Of a stretch of DNA of 10,201 bases, positions 1 through 6,865 are shown piece by piece; the first letter of the stretch is position 1; each line of letters opens with the position of its first letter. The notes below the pieces were generated by a model. That model saw only the letters and a program-made list of their open reading frames with translations, made no database searches and had not been told where the DNA came from. The DNA is from DASUAS01 sp036271015. GTDB taxonomy: Bacteria > Actinomycetota > Acidimicrobiia > IMCC26256 > DASPTH01. The stretch spans positions 1-10,201 of the forward strand of contig DATBBL010000353.1 in the NCBI GenBank assembly GCA_036271015.1, written 5' to 3'. The position numbers and the translations under genes were made by a program.

Positions 1-1252
1 GTCGTCGCTCGACGAGGTCTACGAATTCTGCTCGCGCATCGAGGCCAACCGGCACTCGTTCGGCTACGAGATCGACGGCGCGGTCGTGAAGGTCGACGAC
101 CTCGCGCAACGCAACGAGCTCGGCTTCACCAGCCGGGCGCCTCGGTGGGCCATCGCGTTCAAATTCCCGCCCGAGGAGAAGACGACGTTGCTGCGCGGGA
201 TCATGGTGAGCATCGGTCGCACTGGTCGGGCCACCCCCTTCGCCCAGCTCGAGCCGGTGTTCGTGGGCGGTTCGACGGTGGGGCTCGCCACGCTCCACAA
301 CCAGGACGAGGTCGCCCGCAAGGATGTGCGCGTCGGCGACACGGTGATCGTGCGCAAGGCCGGCGACGTCATCCCCGAGGTCGTGGGCCCGGTGCTCGCC
401 AAGCGGAAGCGCGGCGCACGGAAGTGGAAGTTCCCCACCGAGTGCCCGGTGTGCCACCAACCGCTGGTCCGACTCGAGGGTGAAGCCGACACGCGCTGCG
501 TCAACGTCGACTGCCCTGCGCAACGCGTGCAGCGCATCGTCTTCTTCGCCGGTCGCTCGGCGATGGACATCGAGGGGCTCGGCGAGGAGCGCGTCACCCA
601 GTTCGTGAACGCGGGGCTGCTCTCCGACGCGGCCGACGTCTACTCGCTCACCGTCGACGCGCTGGTGCCGCTGGAGCGGATCGGCGACCGGTCGGCCCAG
701 CTTCTGGTCGCGGCGATCGACGCGTCCCGGTCGCGACCGCTGGCCAAGCTGCTCGTCGGGCTCGGCATCCGCCACGTCGGGCCGAGCGCCGCTGTCGCCC
801 TCGCCCGCGAGCTCGGCGACCTCGACGCCATCGCCGGCGCCGCGGAGGAGGACCTCGCGGTCGTACCCGGCGTCGGCGGTGTCATCGCGCAGAGCGTGCA
901 GGCGTTCTTCACCATCGACCGCAACCGGGAGCTGATCGAGAAGTTGCGCGCCGCGGGCGTCAACTTCCAGGGCCCGGCACGCGTCACCGCGCCCGTCGAC
1001 GGCCCGTCGCTCGAAGGCCTCGCCGTCGTGCTCACCGGCACCCTGCCCTCGATGACGCGGGAGGAGGCGCAGGCCGAGTTGGAAGCGCGCGGCGCCAAGG
1101 TGACGGGGAGCGTGTCGAAGAAGACGAGCTACGTCGTGGTCGGCGAGAGTCCGGGGTCGAAGCTGGCCAAGGCCGAGCAGCTCGGCGTGCCGACCCTCGA
1201 CGAACCCGGGCTCCGACACCTGCTCGAGCACGGGCCCGCGCCGTCGGCGTAG
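1..1252 (+). CDS. ligA: NAD+-dependent DNA ligase LigA (5'-truncated by window edge)
   Basis: NAD+-dependent DNA ligase, which seals 3'-OH/5'-phosphate nicks in replication and repair. The reading frame is open from base 2, and 416 residues are visible. The family is usually about 670-700 residues, so roughly the first 270 are outside the window, including domain Ia and the nucleophilic Lys of KxDG. Visible in order: the end of the adenylation domain with two conserved lysines, K30 in DGAVVKVDD and K54 in AFKFP, which match E. coli K290 and K314 in spacing; the OB fold with GRTGRATPFAQLEPV (from about 72); a four-Cys zinc finger at C148, C151, C166 and C171; helix-hairpin-helix repeats (about 190-320) with PGVGG; and a C-terminal BRCT domain (about 337-410) with VVLTGTLPSMTREEA. 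The TAG stop lies in the loop of a strong stem-loop. In M. tuberculosis ligA is also near gatCAB. Identification is close to certain. Confidence 0.97.
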   Translation, partial: SSLDEVYEFCSRIEANRHSFGYEIDGAVVKVDDLAQRNELGFTSRAPRWAIAFKFPPEEKTTLLRGIMVSIGRTGRATPFAQLEPVFVGGSTVGLATLHNQDEVARKDVRVGDTVIVRKAGDVIPEVVGPVLAKRKRGARKWKFPTECPVCHQPLVRLEGEADTRCVNVDCPAQRVQRIVFFAGRSAMDIEGLGEERVTQFVNAGLLSDAADVYSLTVDALVPLERIGDRSAQLLVAAIDASRSRPLAKLLVGLGIRHVGPSAAVALARELGDLDAIAGAAEEDLAVVPGVGGVIAQSVQAFFTIDRNRELIEKLRAAGVNFQGPARVTAPVDGPSLEGLAVVLTGTLPSMTREEAQAELEARGAKVTGSVSKKTSYVVVGESPGSKLAKAEQLGVPTLDEPGLRHLLEHGPAPSA

Positions 1253-1263
1253 CGGCGCGGGCT
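1233..1263 (+). terminator. Stem-loop over the ligA stop codon, probable terminator
   Basis: GCCCGCGCCG (1234-1243) and CGGCGCGGGC (1253-1262) form a perfect 10-bp G+C stem, with one further G-T pair at 1233/1263. The 9-nt loop contains the ligA TAG (1250-1252). No T-tract follows, as is common in high-G+C actinobacteria, so factor-independent termination is possible but not shown. Confidence 0.5.
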
Positions 1264-1286
1264 GGGAGACGGCTCCGAGCACGACG

Positions 1287-1292
1287 TAGCCT
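1287..1292 (+). promoter_or_regulatory. Candidate -10 box (TAGCCT) for the dehydratase/dehydrogenase cluster
   Basis: TAGCCT fits the actinobacterial TANNNT -10 pattern and lies in the 81-bp gap after ligA. The expected transcript start is near 1299, giving a leader of about 35 nt with a purine-rich ribosome binding site (GGGGAG, 1321-1326, 7 nt before the ATG). The same hexamer precedes the minus-strand gene starting at 3798. No clear -35 is seen. Confidence 0.35.
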
Positions 1293-1333
1293 CACCCGGA
1301 TCGAGATTCGAGGGGACGAGGGGGAGCGGTTGC

Positions 1334-1786
1334 ATGGCTGATGACTCCGTGATCGGGAAGCGGTTTCCCGGCTACGAGTTCACGATCGAGCGGGGCAAGG
1401 TCCGGGAGTTCGCCCGGGCGACGATGACGCGCAATCCCGACTACCTCGACGACCCCGCGGCCCCGATCCCACCCACGTGGCTCATCGCGTCCGGGTTCTG
1501 GGCGCCGGAGGGACTCGAGAACCCGGTGGCGTCGCTCAACATCAACCTCGCCCGGCTGCTGCACGGCGGCCAGGAGTTCTCGTTCTTCGGCCCCCCGCCG
1601 CGCGCCGGCGCCACGCTCACCACCGAGTCGTGGATCGACAGCATCTACGAGAAGGAGGGGAAGCGCGGCGGCACCATGCGCTTCGCCGAGATGGTCACCG
1701 AGTACCGCGACGAGAGCGGCAAGGTCGTCGCCGAGTCGCGGACCACGATGATCGAGACGGGCAAGGCGCCGACGGAGGGGTCGTGA
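1334..1786 (+). CDS. FAS1-like dehydratase domain protein (MaoC N-terminal type, HadA-like subunit)
   Basis: A 150-residue protein that looks like a single hot-dog domain of the MaoC N-terminal / FAS1-like dehydratase family. It is probably the substrate-binding partner of the catalytic MaoC subunit encoded immediately downstream. Family signs are the N-terminal GKRFPGYEFTIERGKVREFARA (as two pieces, GKRFPGYEF and ERGKVREFARA), then NPDYLDDPAAPIPPTW at about 34-49. It lacks the GDxNPxH catalytic motif that the next gene has, as expected of the non-catalytic half of a HadAB-like heterodimer. The ATG at 1334 is chosen for its good ribosome binding site (GGGGAG, spacing 7). The TGA shares one base with the next ATG (TGATG), so translation is very likely coupled. 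Family and pairing are fairly sure. Substrate (fatty acyl, steroid side chain or other 3-hydroxyacyl thioester) cannot be read from the sequence. Confidence 0.85.
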   Translation: MADDSVIGKRFPGYEFTIERGKVREFARATMTRNPDYLDDPAAPIPPTWLIASGFWAPEGLENPVASLNINLARLLHGGQEFSFFGPPPRAGATLTTESWIDSIYEKEGKRGGTMRFAEMVTEYRDESGKVVAESRTTMIETGKAPTEGS

Positions 1787-2202
1787 TGGTGAGCTGGCAG
1801 GATCTGGACGAGGGCAGTGCACCGGCGCCGCGCGAGTACGGCCCGATCACCCGCACCGACATGGTCAAGTACCAGGGCGCGTCCGGTGACTTCAACCCGA
1901 TCCACCACGACGAAGAGTTCGCCCGGGCCGCCGGGTACCCGTCGGTCTTCTCGGTCGGCATGCTGCAGGCGGGCATCCTCGCCGGCTACGCCACCGACTG
2001 GCTGGGCGCGAGCAACGTCCGCCGCTACGCGGTGCAGTTCCGCGAGCAGGTGTGGCCGGGCGACACGGTCGTGTGCTCGGGCAAGGTCACCCGCCGGTAC
2101 GAGGACGCCGGCGAGCGCAAGGTCGACGTCGAGCTGCTCTGCACGCGCGTGGAGTCCGGCGGAGCCGCGATCAAGGGTGAGGCGACCTTCGTCGTCCCGT
2201 GA
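1786..2202 (+). CDS. MaoC-family (R)-specific enoyl/3-hydroxyacyl dehydratase (HadB-like catalytic subunit)
   Basis: A 138-residue hot-dog enzyme that reversibly hydrates trans-2-enoyl thioesters or dehydrates (R)-3-hydroxyacyl thioesters. The hydratase-2 signature is clear: YQGASGDFNPIHHD, with catalytic Asp35 and His40, followed by FARAAGYPSVFSVGMLQAG. The length is that of a single-domain MaoC subunit. The start is the ATG at 1786, overlapping the upstream stop by one base. A GTG directly after it (1789) would change almost nothing. The upstream FAS1-like gene should supply the second half of the dimer, as in mycobacterial HadAB of the type II fatty acid synthase. Whether this pair works on ACP-bound or CoA-bound substrates is not decidable here. 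The downstream alcohol dehydrogenase starts after 16 bp, so all three are probably co-transcribed. Confidence 0.92.
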   Translation: MVSWQDLDEGSAPAPREYGPITRTDMVKYQGASGDFNPIHHDEEFARAAGYPSVFSVGMLQAGILAGYATDWLGASNVRRYAVQFREQVWPGDTVVCSGKVTRRYEDAGERKVDVELLCTRVESGGAAIKGEATFVVP

Positions 2203-2218
2203 CCGAGGTGGCGATCGC

Positions 2219-3220
2219 ATGAGCCGCGCGCAGCAGTTGACCGCTTCGGCACCGGTCGCGACCCGACCGCTGACGCTGGTCGACCGCCCGGCGCCCGAGC
2301 CCGCGTCGGGAGAGGTGCGGGTGCGGGTGCACGCATGCGGTTGTTGTCGCACCGACCTGCACGTCGTCGAAGGCGACCTCGAGCTCGTGCGCGTGCCCAT
2401 CGTGCCCGGCCACCAGGTCGTCGGTGTGGTCGACGCCCTCGGCGACGAGGTGGAGACGCTCGCGGTCGGGGATCGGGTCGGCGTCGCGTGGCTCCACCAC
2501 ACCGACGGGGTGTGCGAGTTCTGTCGCCGGGGCGAGGAGAACCTCTGCGTCGCCGCCGACTTCACCGGATGGACCGCCGACGGCGGGTACGCCGACCACG
2601 TCACGGTCCCCGAGGACTTCGCGGTCCGGCTTCCTCCGGGGCTCGACGATCTCGAGGCGGCGCCGCTGCTGTGCGCGGGCGTCATCGGGTACCGCGCCCT
2701 GCGGCGAGCCGCGGTGCAACCTGGTGAGCGGGTGGCCCTGCTCGGGTTCGGCGCGTCGGCCCACCTCGCGCTCCAGGTGCTGCAGCACTGGGGCTGCGAG
2801 GTGGTGGTGATGACGCGTGGTGAAAACCACCGCGAGCTGGCGCGTGAGCTGGGCGCGTCGTGGATCGGTGGTCCGGCGGAGGCGCCGCCCGAGCCGTGCG
2901 ACCGCGCCGTCGTGTTCGCGCCCGCCGGTGAGCTCGTGCCGGTGGCGTTGGCGACGGTGCGCGCCGGCGGCACGGTGAGCCTGGCCGGCATCCACATGAG
3001 CGACGTCCCGTCGATGCCCTACGAGCTCCTCTGGCACGAGCGGAGCCTGCGCTCGGTGGCCAACATGACGCGCGCCGATGCGCAGGAGTTCATGGACCTC
3101 GCCGCGACGGCCGGGGTCCGGGCCCAATACGAGGTGTTCCCGCTCGAGGCGGCCAACGACGCACTGCTCGCCATCGAGCAGGACGCGGTCCGGGGCGCTG
3201 CGGTCCTCCACATGCGCTGA
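2219..3220 (+). CDS. Zinc-dependent alcohol dehydrogenase, MDR superfamily
   Basis: A 333-residue medium-chain dehydrogenase/reductase that would oxidise alcohols or reduce aldehydes with a nicotinamide cofactor in the cytoplasm. Catalytic zinc ligands are C43 (CCRTDLH), H65 (PGHQVVG; Gln replaces the Glu common in GHE) and C152 (LLCAGVIGYRAL). The Rossmann fold begins near 172 with LLGFGASAHLA. The structural-zinc lobe (96-110) has C99, C102 and C110, but the usual first Cys is Asp96 (TDGVCEFC). An acidic residue at this place is known in some MDR enzymes, for example Glu in the Sulfolobus solfataricus enzyme, so the site may still bind metal. HHTDGVCEFCRRGEENLC and GWTADGGYADH resemble the AdhA-like subfamily. 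The start is the ATG at 2219, after a weak GAGG, 16 bp from the dehydratase stop. Substrate unknown; a link to the acyl chemistry of its neighbours is an inference. Confidence 0.93.
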   Translation: MSRAQQLTASAPVATRPLTLVDRPAPEPASGEVRVRVHACGCCRTDLHVVEGDLELVRVPIVPGHQVVGVVDALGDEVETLAVGDRVGVAWLHHTDGVCEFCRRGEENLCVAADFTGWTADGGYADHVTVPEDFAVRLPPGLDDLEAAPLLCAGVIGYRALRRAAVQPGERVALLGFGASAHLALQVLQHWGCEVVVMTRGENHRELARELGASWIGGPAEAPPEPCDRAVVFAPAGELVPVALATVRAGGTVSLAGIHMSDVPSMPYELLWHERSLRSVANMTRADAQEFMDLAATAGVRAQYEVFPLEAANDALLAIEQDAVRGAAVLHMR

Positions 3221-3226
3221 CCCGGA

Positions 3227-3298
3227 TCGCGGACGCTCACGCCGTCAGCACGGGCGTTCGCTGCTCGCCGGGATACCCGGCTCGCGAACGCTCACGCC
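3227..3298 (-). repeat. Dispersed repeat, copy A, about 72 bp
   Basis: Read on the minus strand, this begins GGCGTGAGCGTTCGCGA (3298-3282) and ends with a near-copy, GGCGTGAGCGTCCGCGA (3243-3227). The two half-sites are 55 bp apart and differ at one base. Between them the core at 3275-3251 matches the core of copy B (8295-8319) at 23 of 25 positions: TATCCCGGCGAG, one variable base, AGCGAA, one variable base, GCCCG. The first half-site contains the TGA stop (3294-3292) of the minus-strand membrane protein. The rest fills the gap to the dehydrogenase stop. The family is not recognised by name. It resembles a short intergenic repeat of REP or MITE type. Confidence 0.75.
3252..3293. terminator. 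Stem-loop between convergent genes, possible bidirectional terminator
   Basis: GCGTTCGC (3254-3261) pairs perfectly with GCGAACGC (3284-3291), extendable by a G-T and a G-C pair. Inside it, GCCGGG (3267-3272) pairs with CCCGGC (3276-3281) over the loop ATA, leaving a small 5x2 internal loop. It lies 3' of both the dehydrogenase and the membrane-protein gene, where a two-way terminator would be expected. There is no T-tract. It is formed within repeat copy A. Confidence 0.45.
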
Positions 3299-3798
3299 TT
3301 GACTTGGAAGTTCCAGGCGTAGCTCGCGGGGTGCTTGGGCCGGCCGCCCGGGCGCGTCTTCGACCAGTAGTAGACGAGGACGTCGTTCTCGCCCGCGGCG
3401 AAGCGCGTGATCTCCTTGCCGGGGCCGGGCCGGAAGCTGATCTGGCTGAGCTCGACCACGCGCTCGAGCTGGTCCTCGGGGATCTCCACGTAGCGGCCCC
3501 GCACCTTGATGAGGAGCACGCCGGTGAGGCTGTTGTCGAGGTCGACGGTGATCGTGTCGATCGGTCCGGCGATCGACCCCGGGAGCGGTGAGACCGACTC
3601 GACCGTCGCCGGCAACGGGTTGACCCCGCCGGGACTGGTGTCGGAGTTGTCGAGCAGGACGATGGTCAGGTTGAGCACGACCAGCAACGCGATCACGACG
3701 ACCGCGACCCGGCCCGGGTGCCGGAAGAGCTTCCGGCGTGGTGCCGGGGCGCGCCGTGGGACGGGAGCCGGTCGCGTCGCGCTCGGAGTGTCGACCAT
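3292..3798 (-). CDS. Single-pass membrane protein of unknown function with extracytoplasmic domain
   Basis: A 168-residue protein that I do not recognise. Residues 1-30 are rich in Pro, Arg and Ala (PAPVPRRAPAPRRK), giving a basic cytoplasmic tail. Residues 31-49 (VAVVVIALLVVLNLTIVLL) form one clear membrane segment. Residues 50-168 should lie outside, with a segment SVSPLPGSIAGPIDTITVDL that recalls the start of bacterial Ig-like or CopC-like beta-sandwich domains, and a tyrosine- and tryptophan-containing C-terminus (VLVYYW, SYAWNF). There is no cleavable signal peptide or lipobox. The ATG at 3798 is preferred because TAGCCT ends 8 nt upstream, giving a leaderless transcript. The in-frame ATG at 3837 would add 13 residues and lie upstream of that box. 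The gene is divergent from the PASTA kinase 90 bp away, so a role at the envelope connected with the kinase is possible but only positional. Confidence 0.75.
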   Translation of the reverse strand: MVDTPSATRPAPVPRRAPAPRRKLFRHPGRVAVVVIALLVVLNLTIVLLDNSDTSPGGVNPLPATVESVSPLPGSIAGPIDTITVDLDNSLTGVLLIKVRGRYVEIPEDQLERVVELSQISFRPGPGKEITRFAAGENDVLVYYWSKTRPGGRPKHPASYAWNFQVKA

Positions 3799-3806
3799 CG
3801 GTTCCG

Positions 3807-3812
3807 AGGCTA
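3807..3812 (-). promoter_or_regulatory. Candidate -10 box (TAGCCT) of the membrane-protein gene, leaderless
   Basis: On the minus strand TAGCCT ends 8 nt before the ATG at 3798, so transcription should begin at or within a base or two of the start codon. There is no ribosome binding site before this ATG, which fits a leaderless message. This box decides the start choice for the gene. Confidence 0.5.
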
Positions 3813-3876
3813 ACGCCGCGCCGTCGAACCCGGTCATCGGCCGTTGCAGTGCCGCGAACCCGCAGGGTCGGCCCGG

Positions 3877-3882
3877 TACCTT
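3877..3882 (+). promoter_or_regulatory. Candidate -10 box (TACCTT) of the PASTA kinase gene, leaderless
   Basis: TACCTT fits TANNNT and ends 6 nt before the ATG at 3889. No Shine-Dalgarno sequence lies in those 6 nt (GACCCG), so a leaderless message is likely. With the opposing box at 3807-3812 it forms a divergent promoter region in the 90-bp gap. Confidence 0.5.
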
Positions 3883-3888
3883 GACCCG

Positions 3889-5775
<1,887 letters not shown>

Positions 5776-5784
5776 TTCTTCTGA

Positions 5785-6120
5785 TCCGCCGCGCGGCGTG
5801 ACGGGGCGGCCTCATGAGCGTCTCTTTGCGGGGCGGGAGGGCAGAAGGCGTGCACTCCCCGGGGGGCCGGCGACTGGTCGTCGGCCGAGACGACTCGAAT
5901 CGTGGGAGGCAATGATCGATGATGTGGCGACCCGCGCACGGCGCGACGTCGAGGCCGGGTCCGTGCCGGCCGGCCAGTGGCTACGGACGTGAGCTCGGGC
6001 GCCCGGGGCCGCGGGTCCACGAGGCGCCCGCGGTGGACGGGCACGCGATGCCCGATGACGCGCTCGAGCCCGCGTCGCACGTGGAGCGCGGCGAGCCGGC
6101 CAACGAGGCGGAGGCGCCCG
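5785..6120. other. About 340 bp with no confident gene; possible small ORF at 5919-6131
   Basis: This stretch lies between the kinase and the SCP2-like gene. It begins with the palindrome GCCGCGCGGC (5788-5797), which has no T-tract. A good ribosome binding site (GGGAGG, 5904-5909) lies 2 nt before an ATG at 5912 and 9 nt before an ATG at 5919. The first opens a 26-residue frame ending at 5992. The second opens a 70-residue frame (5919-6131) that runs into the 3' end of the opposite-strand gene and becomes acidic and Ala/Pro-rich (EPASHVERGEPANEAEAP), with G or C at almost all third positions in its second half. Neither resembles a known protein. The minus strand is also open here, which is usual in DNA of this G+C content. 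A degraded gene is as likely as a real small one. Confidence 0.25.
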
Positions 6121-6522
6121 CTACTCCGTGACCGCCGACAACGCGTCGGCGAGCCCGGGCGCACCCGGGCCGGTGCCCGCCACCTGGGCCGCCATCAGCT
6201 TGGTGAGGTCCCCCTGGACCTTCACCTTGCCCTCCATGAACGCCTGCATCCCCGCCTGCGGGTTGCCGCTGATGAAGATGTCGCGGGCGGTCTCGTAGTC
6301 GGTGGTGAGGGTGAGGTCGGCGTCGGCGGCGTGGCCGGGGCCCCAGTCGGCGCGGCCCTCCTTGGCGCCGATGTGGAGGAGACGGTCCTCGCCGAAGGGC
6401 GTGTCGGTGACCACCAGGTTCATGGTGAGCTCCGCGTGCGGCGGGATCTCCAGCTCCTGCGCGTCGACGATCTCCCGGACCGCCGTGAACCAGTCGTCGG
6501 AGAGGAACGGGTGCGTCGCCAC
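6121..6522 (-). CDS. SCP2-like (sterol carrier protein-2 type) protein
   Basis: A 133-residue protein resembling the SCP2 sterol-transfer fold, a soluble domain with a hydrophobic tunnel that binds acyl or sterol-like lipids. It starts ATHPFLSDDWFTAVREI, an opening typical of small actinobacterial SCP2 proteins. The C-terminal half has ADADLTLTTDYETARDIF, then NPQAGMQAFMEGKVKVQGD, matching the SCP2 pattern in which a strand pair with D-x-T-L is followed by a phi-x-G-K-x-K/R-V-x-G-D segment. There is no signal peptide or membrane segment. The GTG at 6522 is chosen because a TACGAT -10 box ends 8 nt upstream, giving a leaderless start. An upstream in-frame ATG (6570) would overlap the gatC start and is rejected. 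The gene is divergent from gatC across 46 bp. Ligand unknown. In actinobacteria such proteins often occur with acyl-CoA and steroid genes, and the dehydratase pair lies about 4 kb away, but no direct link is visible. Confidence 0.85.
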   Translation of the reverse strand: MATHPFLSDDWFTAVREIVDAQELEIPPHAELTMNLVVTDTPFGEDRLLHIGAKEGRADWGPGHAADADLTLTTDYETARDIFISGNPQAGMQAFMEGKVKVQGDLTKLMAAQVAGTGPGAPGLADALSAVTE

Positions 6523-6530
6523 GGATCGGC

Positions 6531-6536
6531 ATCGTA
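6531..6536 (-). promoter_or_regulatory. Candidate -10 box (TACGAT) of the SCP2-like gene, leaderless
   Basis: On the minus strand TACGAT ends 8 nt before the GTG at 6522, placing the transcript start at or next to the start codon. There is no ribosome binding site. The position expected for the -35 of the opposing gatC promoter (about 6533-6538) overlaps this box, so the two promoters could exclude each other. Confidence 0.5.
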
Positions 6537-6555
6537 GCCAAGCGAGTGCGACTCC

Positions 6556-6561
6556 TAGACT
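6556..6561 (+). promoter_or_regulatory. Candidate -10 box (TAGACT) of the gatCAB operon, leaderless
   Basis: TAGACT fits TANNNT and ends 7 nt before the gatC ATG (6569), so a leaderless gatCAB transcript is likely. The 7 nt CGAGACC contain no good Shine-Dalgarno sequence at a workable distance. A recognisable -35 is not seen. Confidence 0.55.
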
Positions 6562-6568
6562 CGAGACC

Positions 6569-6865
6569 ATGTCCCGTCTCACGCGCGCCGATGTGGAGCA
6601 CGTCGCGCAGCTGGCGCGCCTCGCGCTGACCGACGAGGAGATCGAGCACTTCACCGGCCAGCTCGAGGTCATCCTCGAGCACGCGGCGCAGATCGCCGCG
6701 CTCGACACCCACGATGTTCCCCCCACCGCGCACCCACTGCCTCTCGTCAACGTGCTCCGCGCCGACGAGGTCCGGCCCAGCCTCCCGCGCGACGAGGTGC
6801 TGGCCATGGCGCCGGCGTCGGAGGACGGCCGGTTCCGCGTCCCGCGGATCCTCGACGCACCGTGA
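6569..6865 (+). CDS. gatC: Asp/Glu-tRNA amidotransferase subunit C
   Basis: A 98-residue small subunit of GatCAB, the complex that converts Glu-tRNA(Gln) and/or Asp-tRNA(Asn) to the amide form. GatC wraps around the GatA/GatB interface and stabilises GatA. The sequence is a full-length family member: RADVEHVAQLARLALTDEEI at the N-terminus, FTGQLEVILEHAAQIAALDT in the middle, then VPPTAHPLPLVNVLRADEV and a C-terminus with FRVPRIL. The ATG at 6569 lies 7 nt after a -10 box. The stop overlaps the gatA GTG by 4 bases (GTGA), the usual coupled arrangement. Confidence 0.97.
   Translation: MSRLTRADVEHVAQLARLALTDEEIEHFTGQLEVILEHAAQIAALDTHDVPPTAHPLPLVNVLRADEVRPSLPRDEVLAMAPASEDGRFRVPRILDAP

Noticed and set aside
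2171..3211. 346-residue minus-strand frame over the alcohol dehydrogenase
   Set aside because: The plus strand encodes a complete MDR enzyme with all landmarks. The antisense frame has low-complexity His/Arg-rich sequence and no family features.
3844..3888. TTG at 3844 as the kinase start (15 extra residues)
   Set aside because: The added residues do not resemble kinase N-termini, and the start would lie upstream of the -10 box at 3877-3882.
5885..5905. tRNA-like T-loop (ACTCGAATCG)
   Set aside because: No matching T-stem, acceptor stem or anticodon arm can be built around it.
6134..6170. Two neighbouring stem-loops (GCCGAC/GTCGGC and GCCCGGG/CCCGGGC) near the 3' end of the SCP2-like gene
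   Set aside because: They lie inside the coding sequence of a Pro/Gly/Ala-rich tail, where such stems arise easily from GGC, GCC and CCG codons. Termination before the stop codon would be odd.
6523..6570. ATG at 6570 as the start of the SCP2-like gene
   Set aside because: It would overlap the gatC start codon and lie upstream of the -10 box TACGAT; the GTG at 6522 gives the normal family N-terminus.
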